The position numbers were made by a program, and so were the translations under genes. Positions 28,387 to 37,385 of a stretch of 64,000 nucleotides of DNA are shown one piece after another. Numbering within the stretch: position 1 is the stretch's first letter; each line of letters starts with the position of its first letter. The notes under the pieces were generated by a model that saw only the letters and a program-made list of their open reading frames with translations, ran no database searches and had not been told where the DNA came from. The stretch comes from Pseudomonas ovata (GTDB taxonomy: Bacteria > Pseudomonadota > Gammaproteobacteria > Pseudomonadales > Pseudomonadaceae): NCBI RefSeq assembly GCF_003131185.1, contig NZ_QFFU01000006.1, forward strand, positions 1 to 64,000, given 5' to 3'.

Positions 28387-30069
28387 ATGTTGCAGACTCG
28401 CGTTCTTGCGCCAGCCGAAGGCGCCTATCGGTATCCGCTGTTGATCAAAAGCCTGCTGGTTTCCGGCAGCCGCTATGAAAGAACCCGCGAGATCGTGTAC
28501 CGCGATTCAGTCCGCTATGACTATCCCACCCTCAACCAGCGCGTACGCCGCCTGGCCAATGTCCTCACCGAAGCCGGGGTCAAGGCCGGCGATACCGTGG
28601 CGGTCATGGACTGGGACAGCCACCGCTACCTTGAGTGCATGTTTGCCATCCCGATGATCGGTGCGGTGGTGCACACCATCAACGTGCGCCTGTCGCCAGA
28701 GCAGATCGTCTACACCATGAACCACGCCGATGACCGCGTGGTGCTGGTCAACAGCGAGTTTGCGGCGTTGTACCAGGGCATCGCCCCGCACCTGAGCACG
28801 GTCGAAAAGACCCTGCTGTTGACCGACACCCCCGACCAGCCTGTCGAGCTGCCCGACCTGATCGGCGAGTACGAAGCGCTGCTGGCCGCCGCCAGCCCCG
28901 AATACGAATTCGCCGACTTCGACGAGCACTCGGTGGCCACCACCTTCTACACCACCGGCACCACCGGCAACCCCAAGGGCGTGTACTTCACCCATCGGCA
29001 ACTGGTGCTGCACACCCTGGGCGTGGCCACCATCATGGGCAGCATCGACAGTGTGCGGCTGCTGGGCACCAATGATGTCTACATGCCCATCACGCCGATG
29101 TTCCATGTGCATGCCTGGGGTGTGCCCTATGCTGCGACCATGCTGGGCATCAAGCAGGTCTATCCGGGGCGCTACGACCCCGAGATGCTGGTGCGCCTCT
29201 GGGAAACGGAAAAGGTCACCTTTTCGCACTGCGTGCCGACCATCCTGCAGATGCTGCTCAATGCCAAGGGTGCCAGGGACAAGGATTTCGGTGGCTGGAA
29301 GATCATCATCGGCGGCAGCTCGCTCAATCGCAGCCTGTACCTGGCCGCCAAGGCCAAGGGCATCCAGTTGACCGCCGCCTATGGCATGTCGGAAACCGGC
29401 CCGCTGATTTCCGTTGCCCATATCAACGAAGAGCTGCTGGCCAGCTCCGAGGACGAGCGCATTCGCTACCGGATCAAGGCCGGGGTGCCGGGCATGCTGG
29501 TTGATGCCGCCATCGTCGACGAACAGGGCAACTTCCTGCCCGCCGACGGCCAGACCCAGGGCGAACTGGTGCTGCGTGCGCCGTGGCTGACCGAAAGCTA
29601 TTTCCGCGAACCGGAAAAGGGCCGTGAACTGTGGGCTGGCGGCTGGCTGCACACCGGTGATGTGGCGACCCTGGACGGTTATGGTTTCATCGATATTCGC
29701 GACCGTATCAAGGACGTGATCAAGACCGGCGGCGAGTGGCTGTCCTCGCTGGCGCTCGAAGACCTGTGCAGTCGTCATGCGGCGGTGCGCGAAGTGGCGG
29801 TGGTGGGCATTCCCGATGCGCAATGGGGCGAGCGCCCCTTTGCCCTGGTGGTGGCGCACGAAGGTCAGCATTTCGATGCCGCCACGCTCAAGGAACATCT
29901 GACGCCGTTCGTCGAGCAGGGGCACCTCAACAAGTGGGCGATCCCGCAACAGATTGCCGTGGTGCCCGAGATTCCCAAGACCAGTGTCGGCAAGCTCGAC
30001 AAGAAGCGCATGCGTGTGGATATTGCCGAATGGCAAAGCAGTAATAGCGTTTTGCTGTCTACACTCTGA
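28387..30069 (+). CDS. Medium/long-chain fatty acyl-CoA ligase (AlkK-like)
   Basis: 560 residues of the ANL superfamily. The AMP-binding motif is FYTTGTTGNPKGVYFTHR. AYGMSETGP, the adenylate GWLHTGDVATLDGYGFIDIR and the C-terminal lysine region TSVGKLDKKRMR are all present. It activates fatty acids to CoA thioesters. Start ATG 28387 is preferred over an upstream frame. It is followed by DUF1302 and DUF1329 genes on the same strand. That module often accompanies lipid or aromatic/steroid catabolism, so uptake plus activation of a hydrophobic substrate is likely. Confidence 0.93.
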   Translation: MLQTRVLAPAEGAYRYPLLIKSLLVSGSRYERTREIVYRDSVRYDYPTLNQRVRRLANVLTEAGVKAGDTVAVMDWDSHRYLECMFAIPMIGAVVHTINVRLSPEQIVYTMNHADDRVVLVNSEFAALYQGIAPHLSTVEKTLLLTDTPDQPVELPDLIGEYEALLAAASPEYEFADFDEHSVATTFYTTGTTGNPKGVYFTHRQLVLHTLGVATIMGSIDSVRLLGTNDVYMPITPMFHVHAWGVPYAATMLGIKQVYPGRYDPEMLVRLWETEKVTFSHCVPTILQMLLNAKGARDKDFGGWKIIIGGSSLNRSLYLAAKAKGIQLTAAYGMSETGPLISVAHINEELLASSEDERIRYRIKAGVPGMLVDAAIVDEQGNFLPADGQTQGELVLRAPWLTESYFREPEKGRELWAGGWLHTGDVATLDGYGFIDIRDRIKDVIKTGGEWLSSLALEDLCSRHAAVREVAVVGIPDAQWGERPFALVVAHEGQHFDAATLKEHLTPFVEQGHLNKWAIPQQIAVVPEIPKTSVGKLDKKRMRVDIAEWQSSNSVLLSTL

Positions 30070-30401
30070 CTTGCCTTTCTGCCGCGTTTGTTAAGCGCGT
30101 CAGGGTTTCTGTCGGACAGGTCCTGCGCCCGGCTTGCCAAATCGCCAGATTCAGCCATTCTCCCTCGAAGCCTGTCGCGCTTTCGAGCGGGAATGGGCGA
30201 GCCAGAGCATCTGTTTGTTTATTCAAGAGGAATCAGACGTTAAAGATTGCTGACTTGAGTCGGCACCAGGACCTGGCACTACGTGTTCATCAGGCGTGCG
30301 GTGGAGCCCGCGCAGTCGCCCGGTGAAGACGGCCAACCGGTTTTGTCTGGAACACCGGCGTCCTGAGTGCCATAACAATAAAAGCACACGGAGTAGCGAC
30401 G
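30070..30401. other. Intergenic region before DUF1302
   Basis: About 330 bp without a gene. TGGCAC at 30271 is followed by GTTCAT but does not give a proper GC at -12, so I do not call a sigma-54 promoter. A minus-strand shadow of the DUF1302 frame extends through it. Confidence 0.4.
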
Positions 30402-32339
30402 ATGACCACAGCAACCCCCTTCTGGCGGCGGGCACGCTTGCCCCTGGCTGTCAGCCTTGCCTCGACCCTTGCCGGCCCTGCCTTTGCCGTCAGTTTCAAC
30501 ATCGGTGAAATCGAAGGCAGTTTCGACTCTTCGCTCTCCATCGGCGCGAGCTGGTCGACGGCCAACCCTGACAAGAACCTGATCGGCGCCAACAATGGCG
30601 GTCGCGGCCTGTCGCAGACCTCCGATGACGGTCGCCTGAATTTCAAGCGCGGCGAGACCTTCTCCAAGGTGTTCAAGGGCATTCATGACCTTGAGCTCAA
30701 GTACGGCGACACCGGGGTCTTCCTGCGCGGCAAGTACTGGTATGACTTTGAACTGAAGGATGAGGGGCGTGAGTTCAAGGACATCAGCGACTCCAACCGC
30801 AAGGAAGGCGCCAAGTCGTCCGGCGCGCAATTGCTCGATGCCTTTGTCTATCACCGCTACACAGTCGGCGACGAGCCAGGCACCGTGCGCTTCGGCAAGC
30901 AGGTGGTCAGTTGGGGTGAAAGCACGTTCATCGGCGGCGGCATCAACAGCGTCAACCCTATTGATGTCTCGGCCTTTCGCCGGCCCGGCTCGGAGATCAA
31001 GGAAGGCCTGATCCCGGTCAACATGTTCTACCTGTCGCAAGGCCTGACCCAGGACCTGTCCGTCGAAGGCTTCTATCAGCTCGAGTGGGACCAGACGGTG
31101 GTCGACAACTGCGGCACGTTCTTCTCGCAACCGGACGTGATCGCCGATGGTTGCAACAGCAACCTGGCGGTGCTGCGCAGCCAGAGCGGCCTGAACTCGG
31201 CCCTGACCGCTGCCGGCCTGCCTGCGGCGGCCCGTGGCGCGGCGTTCAACGCACTGGCCCAGCAGGGCGCCACGTTCGGATCCCCGGATGAAGGCGTGAT
31301 CGTGCGCCGCGGGCCGGATCGCGACGCCCGCGACAGTGGCCAGTTCGGCTTTGCGATGCGCTATAACTTTGCCCCGCTGGACACCGAGTTCGGTGCCTAC
31401 ATGATGAATTATCACAGCCGCCTGCCGATCTTCAGTGGTCGTGGCGGCCCGGCCAGTGCCTACAGCGCCTCTTCGCTGGTCGGCTCGCTGGTGCGCAACG
31501 GACTGCCGGCCGGCACCGCTGCGGCCCTGGCCCCGACTCTGTTGCCCGTGGTGGTGGCAGGCAACTCCAGCTACTACGTCGAATACCCTGAAGACATCCG
31601 CCTGTACGGCCTGAGCTTCTCCACCACCTTGCCTACCGGCACGGCCTGGAGCGGGGAAATCAGCTACCGGCCCAATGCCCCGGTGCAGCTCAACACCACC
31701 GACATCCTGTACTCGGGCCTGTCGCCGCTCAACCCCAGCGTCTCGGTGCTCAACGGCCGGCCCGACACCGACCAGCCCGGTTACCGGCGCAAGGAAGTCA
31801 CCCAGCTGCAGACCACCTTCACGCACTTTTTCGACCAGGTCATGGGCGCCGAGCGCATGACAGTAGTGGGCGAGGTGGGCTGGACCCATGTCGGCGGGCT
31901 GGAAAGCAACGCCGAGCTGCGCTATGGCCGCGACCCGGTCTACGGCCCGGGACCTTTGCCAAACGGCCAGTGCGCAGCGCTCAATGCCGGCTCGCTGACC
32001 GGCACGGCGCAGAACAACCTGAGCCGTTACTGCGAAAACGACGGCTTCACCACCAGCAACTCCTGGGGCTATCGCGCCCGGGCGATCTGGGATTACAACA
32101 ACGTACTGGCCGGGGTCAACCTGCGGCCCAGCGTGGCCTGGTCGCATGACGTCAAGGGTTACTCGCCAGGTCCTGGCGCCAACTTCGAAGAAGGCCGCAA
32201 GGCGGTCAGCCTGGGACTCGATGCCGAGTACCAGAACACCTATACCGCCAGCCTGTTCTACACCAACTTCTTCGACGGCAAGTACACCACGGTCGATGAC
32301 CGTGACTTCGTGGCGCTCAGCTTCGGCGTGAACTTCTAA
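30402..32339 (+). CDS. DUF1302 outer-membrane-type protein
   Basis: 645 residues. A signal peptide (RLPLAVSLASTLAGPAFA) is followed by the DUF1302 start SFNIGEIEGSFDSSLSIGAS and long alternating beta segments ending in FVALSFGVNF, an aromatic C-terminal residue as in outer-membrane beta-barrels. Function is not settled. DUF1302 almost always pairs with DUF1329, as here 25 bp later, and lies near lipid or steroid catabolism or export genes. The acyl-CoA ligase upstream supports a lipid-related role. Confidence 0.9.
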   Translation: MTTATPFWRRARLPLAVSLASTLAGPAFAVSFNIGEIEGSFDSSLSIGASWSTANPDKNLIGANNGGRGLSQTSDDGRLNFKRGETFSKVFKGIHDLELKYGDTGVFLRGKYWYDFELKDEGREFKDISDSNRKEGAKSSGAQLLDAFVYHRYTVGDEPGTVRFGKQVVSWGESTFIGGGINSVNPIDVSAFRRPGSEIKEGLIPVNMFYLSQGLTQDLSVEGFYQLEWDQTVVDNCGTFFSQPDVIADGCNSNLAVLRSQSGLNSALTAAGLPAAARGAAFNALAQQGATFGSPDEGVIVRRGPDRDARDSGQFGFAMRYNFAPLDTEFGAYMMNYHSRLPIFSGRGGPASAYSASSLVGSLVRNGLPAGTAAALAPTLLPVVVAGNSSYYVEYPEDIRLYGLSFSTTLPTGTAWSGEISYRPNAPVQLNTTDILYSGLSPLNPSVSVLNGRPDTDQPGYRRKEVTQLQTTFTHFFDQVMGAERMTVVGEVGWTHVGGLESNAELRYGRDPVYGPGPLPNGQCAALNAGSLTGTAQNNLSRYCENDGFTTSNSWGYRARAIWDYNNVLAGVNLRPSVAWSHDVKGYSPGPGANFEEGRKAVSLGLDAEYQNTYTASLFYTNFFDGKYTTVDDRDFVALSFGVNF

Positions 32340-32364
32340 CGCATCGGTTCTCAGGACGACGAAT

Positions 32365-33729
32365 ATGAAAAAGACCAAAGGCCTGTTGCAGGCCGGTGTA
32401 TTGGGGTTGTCGCTGCTGGCAACCGGCGTGATGGCGGCGGTGTCGGAATCGGAGGCCGCGAAACTTGGCACCTCGCTGACGCCCATGGGCGCCGAGAAAG
32501 CCGGCAATGCCGACAACAGCATCCCGGCCTGGAGCCCGATGCCGAAGACTGCCGGCGCCGTGGATGCCAAGGGTTTCCTGGCCAACCCCTATGCCAGTGA
32601 AAAGCCGCTGTTTGTCATCACCGCCAGCAACGTCGAGCAATACAAGAACAAGCTGGCACCGGGGCAGTACGCCATGTTTAAGCGTTACCCGGACAGCTAC
32701 CGGATTCCGGTCTACACCAGCCATCGTGGGGCGACGGTGCCAGACAACGTGCTGGCCGCCATCAAGCGCAATGCCACCCAGACCAGACTGACCGATGGGG
32801 GCAATGGCCTGGAAAACTTCGAGACGGCCATTCCGTTTCCGATACCCACCAGTGGCGTGGAAGTGGTCTGGAACCACATCACCCGTTATCGCGGCGGCAC
32901 CGTCAGGCGCCTGATTACCCAGGCCACGCCACAGCCCAACGGCTCTTACCAGATCGTGAAGTTCAACGACGAGTTTGTATTCCGTGACCGGATGAAGGAC
33001 TACGATCCGAAGAACCCGGGCAATATCCTGTTCTACTTCAAGCAGCAAGTGACCGCGCCAGCACGCCTGGCCGGCAGCGCGCTGCTGGTTCACGAGACCC
33101 TCAACCAGGTCAAGGAACCACGCTCTGCCTGGGTCTACAACACCGGCCAGCGTCGCGTGCGCAAGGCGCCGGAAGTGGCCTATGACGGACCGGGCACGGC
33201 CTCCGACGGTACCCGTACTTCCGATAACCTCGACATGTACAACGGCGCGCCGGACCGCTATGACCTCAAGCTCATCGGCAAGCAGGAAATGTACATCCCC
33301 GCCAACAGCCACAAGCTTGACGACACCTCGATCAAATACGCCGATGTCGTCAAGGCCGGGCATATCAACCCCGACCTGACTCGCTATGAACTGCGCCGCG
33401 TCTGGCATGTGACCGCCACGCTCAAGTCCGGGCAGCGGCATATCTACGCCAGGCGTGACTTCTTCATCGACGAAGACACCTGGCAGGCAGCGGTCATCGA
33501 CCACTACGATGGCCGCAACCAGCTATGGCGCGTGGCCGAGGCGCATGCGGTCAACTACTACGACAAGCAAGTGCCGTGGTACGTGATCGAAACGCTCTAC
33601 GACCTGCAGTCGGGGCGCTACATGGCCCTGGGGATGAAAAACGAAGAAGCACGGGCCTATGAGTTCGGCTTTGAAGCCAACACCAGCGAATTTACTGCCA
33701 ATGCCTTGCGCCAGGGTGGGGTGCGCTGA
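32365..33729 (+). CDS. DUF1329 periplasmic protein
   Basis: 454 residues with signal peptide MKKTKGLLQAGVLGLSLLATGVMA. The mature start AAKLGTSLTPMGAEKAGN is the DUF1329 hallmark, and RRDFFIDEDTWQAAVIDHYD shows the LolA-like beta fold end. A lipid-carrier role in the periplasm is suspected from the fold and its DUF1302 partner. This is inferred. Directly downstream of DUF1302 and probably co-transcribed. Confidence 0.92.
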   Translation: MKKTKGLLQAGVLGLSLLATGVMAAVSESEAAKLGTSLTPMGAEKAGNADNSIPAWSPMPKTAGAVDAKGFLANPYASEKPLFVITASNVEQYKNKLAPGQYAMFKRYPDSYRIPVYTSHRGATVPDNVLAAIKRNATQTRLTDGGNGLENFETAIPFPIPTSGVEVVWNHITRYRGGTVRRLITQATPQPNGSYQIVKFNDEFVFRDRMKDYDPKNPGNILFYFKQQVTAPARLAGSALLVHETLNQVKEPRSAWVYNTGQRRVRKAPEVAYDGPGTASDGTRTSDNLDMYNGAPDRYDLKLIGKQEMYIPANSHKLDDTSIKYADVVKAGHINPDLTRYELRRVWHVTATLKSGQRHIYARRDFFIDEDTWQAAVIDHYDGRNQLWRVAEAHAVNYYDKQVPWYVIETLYDLQSGRYMALGMKNEEARAYEFGFEANTSEFTANALRQGGVR

Positions 33730-33842
33730 TCCTGTAGAGGGCAGGGCTGCGTGCTTGGCGCAGCCCTGCCGCTGTCGGACTGTTCATCGAGTGCTGCGTG
33801 CGGTCACCGGTTACCGACGAGGAGCGGGTCGAATAGAGACCC

Positions 33843-35021
33843 TCAATGCGTCGTAGCCCCTGTCCATGCCTCATTGACATTATCCAGGCCCCAGTCGCCG
33901 GGACATTCAATCCTGACGATGCTGTCGGCTTCCCGGCATTTACCCAGTTGAATGACCCGCGGTTCGATGGGCTTGCGAGTGCGCACTGACATGAGCACCT
34001 TGACCTTGGGCATCAGCAGCGACTGTTCGCCCTGCTCCATGACCACCGCCAGGCGCTCGCTTTCCAGGCGCACCAGCGCGCCCACCGGATAAATGCCCAC
34101 GGTCTTGACGAAGTGCTGGAAGATCCGCTCATCGAAGTGGCCTTTCCAGGACGCCATTTCGCGGATGGCCTGCGCCGCTTCCCAGGCTTTCTTGTAGGGC
34201 CGGTCGCTGGTCACGGCATCGTAGACATCGCAGACTGCGCTCATGCGTGCCATCAGGCTGATCTGCTCGCCTGCCAGGCCATGCGGATAGCCCGAGCCGT
34301 CGAACTTCTCATGGTGATGCAGGCACACATCCAGCACGGCCGTGATCACTTGATGGTTCTGTTGAAGAATCTTCAGCCCGGCTTCGGGATGAGCCTTGAT
34401 GGCCATGAACTCCTCGTCGGTCAGGCGCCCGGGTTTGTTGAGGATCTCGGGGTCCATCAGCATCTTGCCGACATCGTGCATGAGCCCGGCGACGCCCGCG
34501 TCACGCACCTGCTCTTCATTCAGGTCCATGCTTCTGGCCAGGGCCACCATCAGCGCGCAGACCGCGACTGAATGCATGTAGGTGTATTCGTCGGAGTTTT
34601 TCAGGCGTGACAGGCTGATCAGCGCATGCGGGTGGCGCAGGATCGAATTGGAAATCTCCTCGACCATCAGCCCGACATTGGCCATGTCCATGGCCCGGCC
34701 CATCTTCGCTTCGCCGAACATGGTCATCACGGCCTGCTTGGCACGCCCGCAAATCAGCCGTGCACGGTGCAGCTCCTGTTCCAGGCTGGTGGGCGCGGTG
34801 TCCTGGTCCGGGGCGCTGACAGCACTGCCGGGCGCCTTGCCCTGGCAGGTGTCGATCCAGACTTCACGGGTGTCGGAGCGCTGGATGCGCTCCAGGACCT
34901 GAGGGTCATGCAAGACGGATTCGACATGGGCAATCCAGAAGGGATCATCCCCCCTGGGGCGACAGAATTTGTGAATGTGCATGCCGAGGGCAAGCTCGCC
35001 AACCGTTATTTTTCTTAGCAT
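33843..35021 (-). CDS. HD-GYP cyclic-di-GMP phosphodiesterase
   Basis: 392 residues. An N-terminal DUF3391 domain (MLRKITVGELALGMHIHKF) is followed by an HD-GYP domain. Metal ligands are seen in GLMHDVGKM and HHHEKFDGSGYPHGL, giving an intact HD and GYP. It is expected to hydrolyse c-di-GMP and so favour motility. No receiver or membrane segment is seen, so the signal input is DUF3391. It is convergent with DUF1329. Confidence 0.93.
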   Translation of the reverse strand: MLRKITVGELALGMHIHKFCRPRGDDPFWIAHVESVLHDPQVLERIQRSDTREVWIDTCQGKAPGSAVSAPDQDTAPTSLEQELHRARLICGRAKQAVMTMFGEAKMGRAMDMANVGLMVEEISNSILRHPHALISLSRLKNSDEYTYMHSVAVCALMVALARSMDLNEEQVRDAGVAGLMHDVGKMLMDPEILNKPGRLTDEEFMAIKAHPEAGLKILQQNHQVITAVLDVCLHHHEKFDGSGYPHGLAGEQISLMARMSAVCDVYDAVTSDRPYKKAWEAAQAIREMASWKGHFDERIFQHFVKTVGIYPVGALVRLESERLAVVMEQGEQSLLMPKVKVLMSVRTRKPIEPRVIQLGKCREADSIVRIECPGDWGLDNVNEAWTGATTH

Positions 35022-35522
35022 GGTCGGTCACCGCTTTATTGTTCGAACGGTGCGCTGGCAATCCCTGCCAGACCAGTAGTGAGTGAGGCGGGGAAAACGC
35101 AGTCGGTGAGCGGGAGGGCAGTGTTGGGCATGGTGTCGACCTCTGGCGCGGCATCAGGGAAACGCTGATGTGGTAAGGCCAGTATAGGGCGCACGCTTAT
35201 CATCGTGCATGACATTAAAAAAGCGTCATTAACCTGTTGTGCGGGCTTTTTTCAGGCAAATCAGGTTGTTGGGGTTTTGCACTTTTTTGACGCCGGAAAT
35301 GGATTTAAAAAATATTTCATTACGGCGGTTCAAGGCTCGTTTTAAGGTGGCCGCCAAGCCGCAACGCTTATTTGCCTGGGTGTGTCCTGTCCATAAAACC
35401 GGGCGCATGAACAGGCACTTCTTCTGCAGGGCGTGACAGGGCAGCGCTGGGGCAAGGAATTTTTGCCGCCATCGACGCTCTATAATGGCCATGAGCGTTC
35501 ATTGAAATCAGGAGTTCCTCCC
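35022..35522. other. Intergenic region between HD-GYP and OmpA lipoprotein genes
   Basis: About 500 bp, locally AT-rich. TATAAT at 35481-35486 is a probable -10 for the OmpA gene, though no clear -35 is seen. Frames at 35229-35492 (-) and 35239-35436 (+) overlap each other and have no good ribosome sites, so neither is called. Confidence 0.4.
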
Positions 35523-36224
35523 ATGTTGACCTCGCCCCGTCTGATTATTGCGGCCACCGCCGTTGCTTTGCTGGCCGGCTGCGCCTCGCCCAACCCGTAT
35601 GACAATCAGGGCCAGGGAGGCTATGGCAATAACGAGCAACAAGGCATGAGCCGTACCGCCAAATACGGAGGCCTGGGGGCGCTGGCCGGTGCCGTGGCCG
35701 GTGCCGCCATCGACCATAACAACCGGGGCAAGGGCGCGCTGATCGGCGCTGCCGTGGTGGGGGCTGCTTCAGCCGGCTATGGCTACTACGCTGACCGCCA
35801 GGAAGCTGAACTGCGCGCCAAGATGGCCAATACCGGTGTCGAGGTGCAGCGTCAGGGCGATCAGATCAAGCTGATCATGCCGGGCAACATCACCTTCGCC
35901 ACCGACTCGGCCGCCATCTCCAGCAGCTTCTACACGCCGCTGAACAACCTGGCCGGTTCCCTGCGCCAGTTCAACCAGAACAACATCGAGATCATCGGCT
36001 ACACCGACAGCACCGGCAGCCGCCAGCACAACATGGACCTGTCGCAGCAACGTGCGCAGAGCGTGGCCACTTACCTGACCTCGCAGGGCGTCGACCAGAG
36101 CCACCTGTCCGTGCGTGGCGCAGGCCCCGACCAGCCCATTGCCAGCAACGCCGACGCCAATGGCCGTGCGCAAAACCGTCGGGTAGAGGTCAACCTCAAG
36201 CCGATTCCGGGTCAGCAGTACTGA
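35523..36224 (+). CDS. OmpA-family lipoprotein (YiaD-like)
   Basis: 233 residues from ATG 35523 behind AGGAGTTCC. The lipobox is in IIAATAVALLAGCAS. A glycine-zipper segment YGGLGALAGAVAGAAIDH spans about residues 49-80. The OmpA C-like peptidoglycan-binding domain starts near 115 (ITFATDSAAISSSFYTPLNN, YTDSTGSRQHNMDLSQQRAQ). It links the outer membrane to peptidoglycan. Monocistronic. Confidence 0.93.
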   Translation: MLTSPRLIIAATAVALLAGCASPNPYDNQGQGGYGNNEQQGMSRTAKYGGLGALAGAVAGAAIDHNNRGKGALIGAAVVGAASAGYGYYADRQEAELRAKMANTGVEVQRQGDQIKLIMPGNITFATDSAAISSSFYTPLNNLAGSLRQFNQNNIEIIGYTDSTGSRQHNMDLSQQRAQSVATYLTSQGVDQSHLSVRGAGPDQPIASNADANGRAQNRRVEVNLKPIPGQQY

Positions 36225-36287
36225 GTTGGTCGCTCTCATCAAGTCCAAGATAAGTTACTGATTTACCGAATATTAAATTCACCACTT

Positions 36288-36413
36288 GTAGGAGCGCGCT
36301 TGCCCGCGACCGGCTGCGTTAGCAGTCGTAAAATTGTGGCGTTTCATCTATTTCTGCGAGCGCTACGCACTCGGTCGCGGTGGTCCGGCATTCCGGCAAG
36401 CGCGCTCCTACCC
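36288..36413. repeat. BIME, GTAGGAGCGCGCTTGCC family
   Basis: Left arm GTAGGAGCGCGCTTGCCCGC at 36290. The inner part GCTGCGTTAGCAGTCGTAAA is as in the 13.5 kb element. The right arm CGGTCGCGG is interrupted by TGGTCCGGCATTCC before GGCAAGCGCGCTCCTAC. The insertion resembles the one in the left arm of the 13.5 kb element, in the opposite orientation. Confidence 0.85.
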
Positions 36414-36436
36414 TGCCTCGTGTTTGCTGCGCGTTC

Positions 36437-37324
36437 CTACGTCTTCAACTGGTCCAGCAGCCGGTCTTTCTCTTCCCACCGGGTATTGATCCACTGCTGG
36501 AATTCCCGGCGGTATGCCTCGTCCTGGTCGTAGTTCTTGCCGATGAACTGCACCGGGATACGGATTTGCTCGATGTGCGCCACGACTTCGTTCAGTTCGC
36601 CGCTCAGCAGGGTCCAGAAGCCTGGACGCCCTTGCGGGTAGTGCAGCGTGACGTTGACAATCGACTCCAGTTGCTCGCCCATCGCATCGAGCACGAATGC
36701 AATGCCGCCGGCCTTGGGCTTGAGCAAATGGCGAAAGGGCGACTGCTGCTCGGCATGCTTGGCCGGTGTGAAGCGCGTGCCTTCGGCAAAGTTGAAAATG
36801 CTCACCGGGTTGTCACGAAAGCGCGCACAGGTACGCCGCGTGGTTTCCAGGTCCTTGCCGCGCTTTTCCGGGTGTTTGGCCAGGTAGGCCTTGGAGTAGC
36901 GCTTCATGAACGGAAAACCCAGTGCCCACCAGGCCAGGCCGATCACTGGTACCCAGATCAGCTCCTGCTTGAGAAAGAACTTCAGCGGGCGGATTTTGCG
37001 GTTGAGCAGGTATTGCAGGACGATGATGTCGACCCAGCTCTGGTGGTTGCTGGTCACCAGGTACGAATGCTGATAGTCCAGTTTTTCCAGGCCGCTGACC
37101 TGCCAGCGGGTGCGGCCCAGCAAACGGATCCAGAGGCCGTTGTTGCTGATCCAGGTTTCCTGGATGTGGCTCATCAGCCAGTCGCTCAGGCGCCTGGCAG
37201 CGGGGAAGGGCAGGCACAACTTGAACAGGGTGACCACAAACAGCGGAATACAGCAGGCCACTGTGTTGAGCGCCAACAGCAGCGAAGCGATAACGCCGCG
37301 CAAGGGAGCAGGCAAAAAAGCCAT
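36437..37324 (-). CDS. PlsC-type acyltransferase (YihG/LpxL-unrelated AGPAT)
   Basis: 295 residues with an N-terminal hydrophobic anchor (GVIASLLLALNTVACCIPLF), the HX4D block TSNHQSWVD and the glycerophosphate-site block FNFAEGTRFTP. It is expected to acylate lysophosphatidic acid or a similar lysolipid in the inner membrane. It lies 61 bp beyond the pta stop on the same strand, with a hairpin in between. Confidence 0.9.
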   Translation of the reverse strand: MAFLPAPLRGVIASLLLALNTVACCIPLFVVTLFKLCLPFPAARRLSDWLMSHIQETWISNNGLWIRLLGRTRWQVSGLEKLDYQHSYLVTSNHQSWVDIIVLQYLLNRKIRPLKFFLKQELIWVPVIGLAWWALGFPFMKRYSKAYLAKHPEKRGKDLETTRRTCARFRDNPVSIFNFAEGTRFTPAKHAEQQSPFRHLLKPKAGGIAFVLDAMGEQLESIVNVTLHYPQGRPGFWTLLSGELNEVVAHIEQIRIPVQFIGKNYDQDEAYRREFQQWINTRWEEKDRLLDQLKT

Positions 37325-37353
37325 GACGGTGAATGACTCCAGATAATGGAAAG

Positions 37354-37373
37354 TGCCGGGCCTTGGCCCGGCA
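37354..37373 (-). terminator. Hairpin after pta
   Basis: TGCCGGGCC TT GGCCCGGCA is a perfect 9-bp stem just past the pta stop. The following minus-strand bases are only weakly T-rich (CTTTCC), so it may be partial. Confidence 0.45.
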
Positions 37374-37385
37374 GCGACAAGGGTA

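Noticed and set aside
30266..30290. Possible sigma-54 promoter TGGCAC...TTCAT before DUF1302
   Set aside because: The -12 GC element is missing at the required spacing.
30279..32585. 768-codon open frame on the minus strand
   Set aside because: It is the antisense shadow of the DUF1302 gene, caused by high GC codon bias, with no ribosome site or recognisable protein.
35229..35492. 87-codon minus-strand frame upstream of the OmpA lipoprotein gene
   Set aside because: Overlaps a competing plus frame and the -10 region of the OmpA gene, without a ribosome site.
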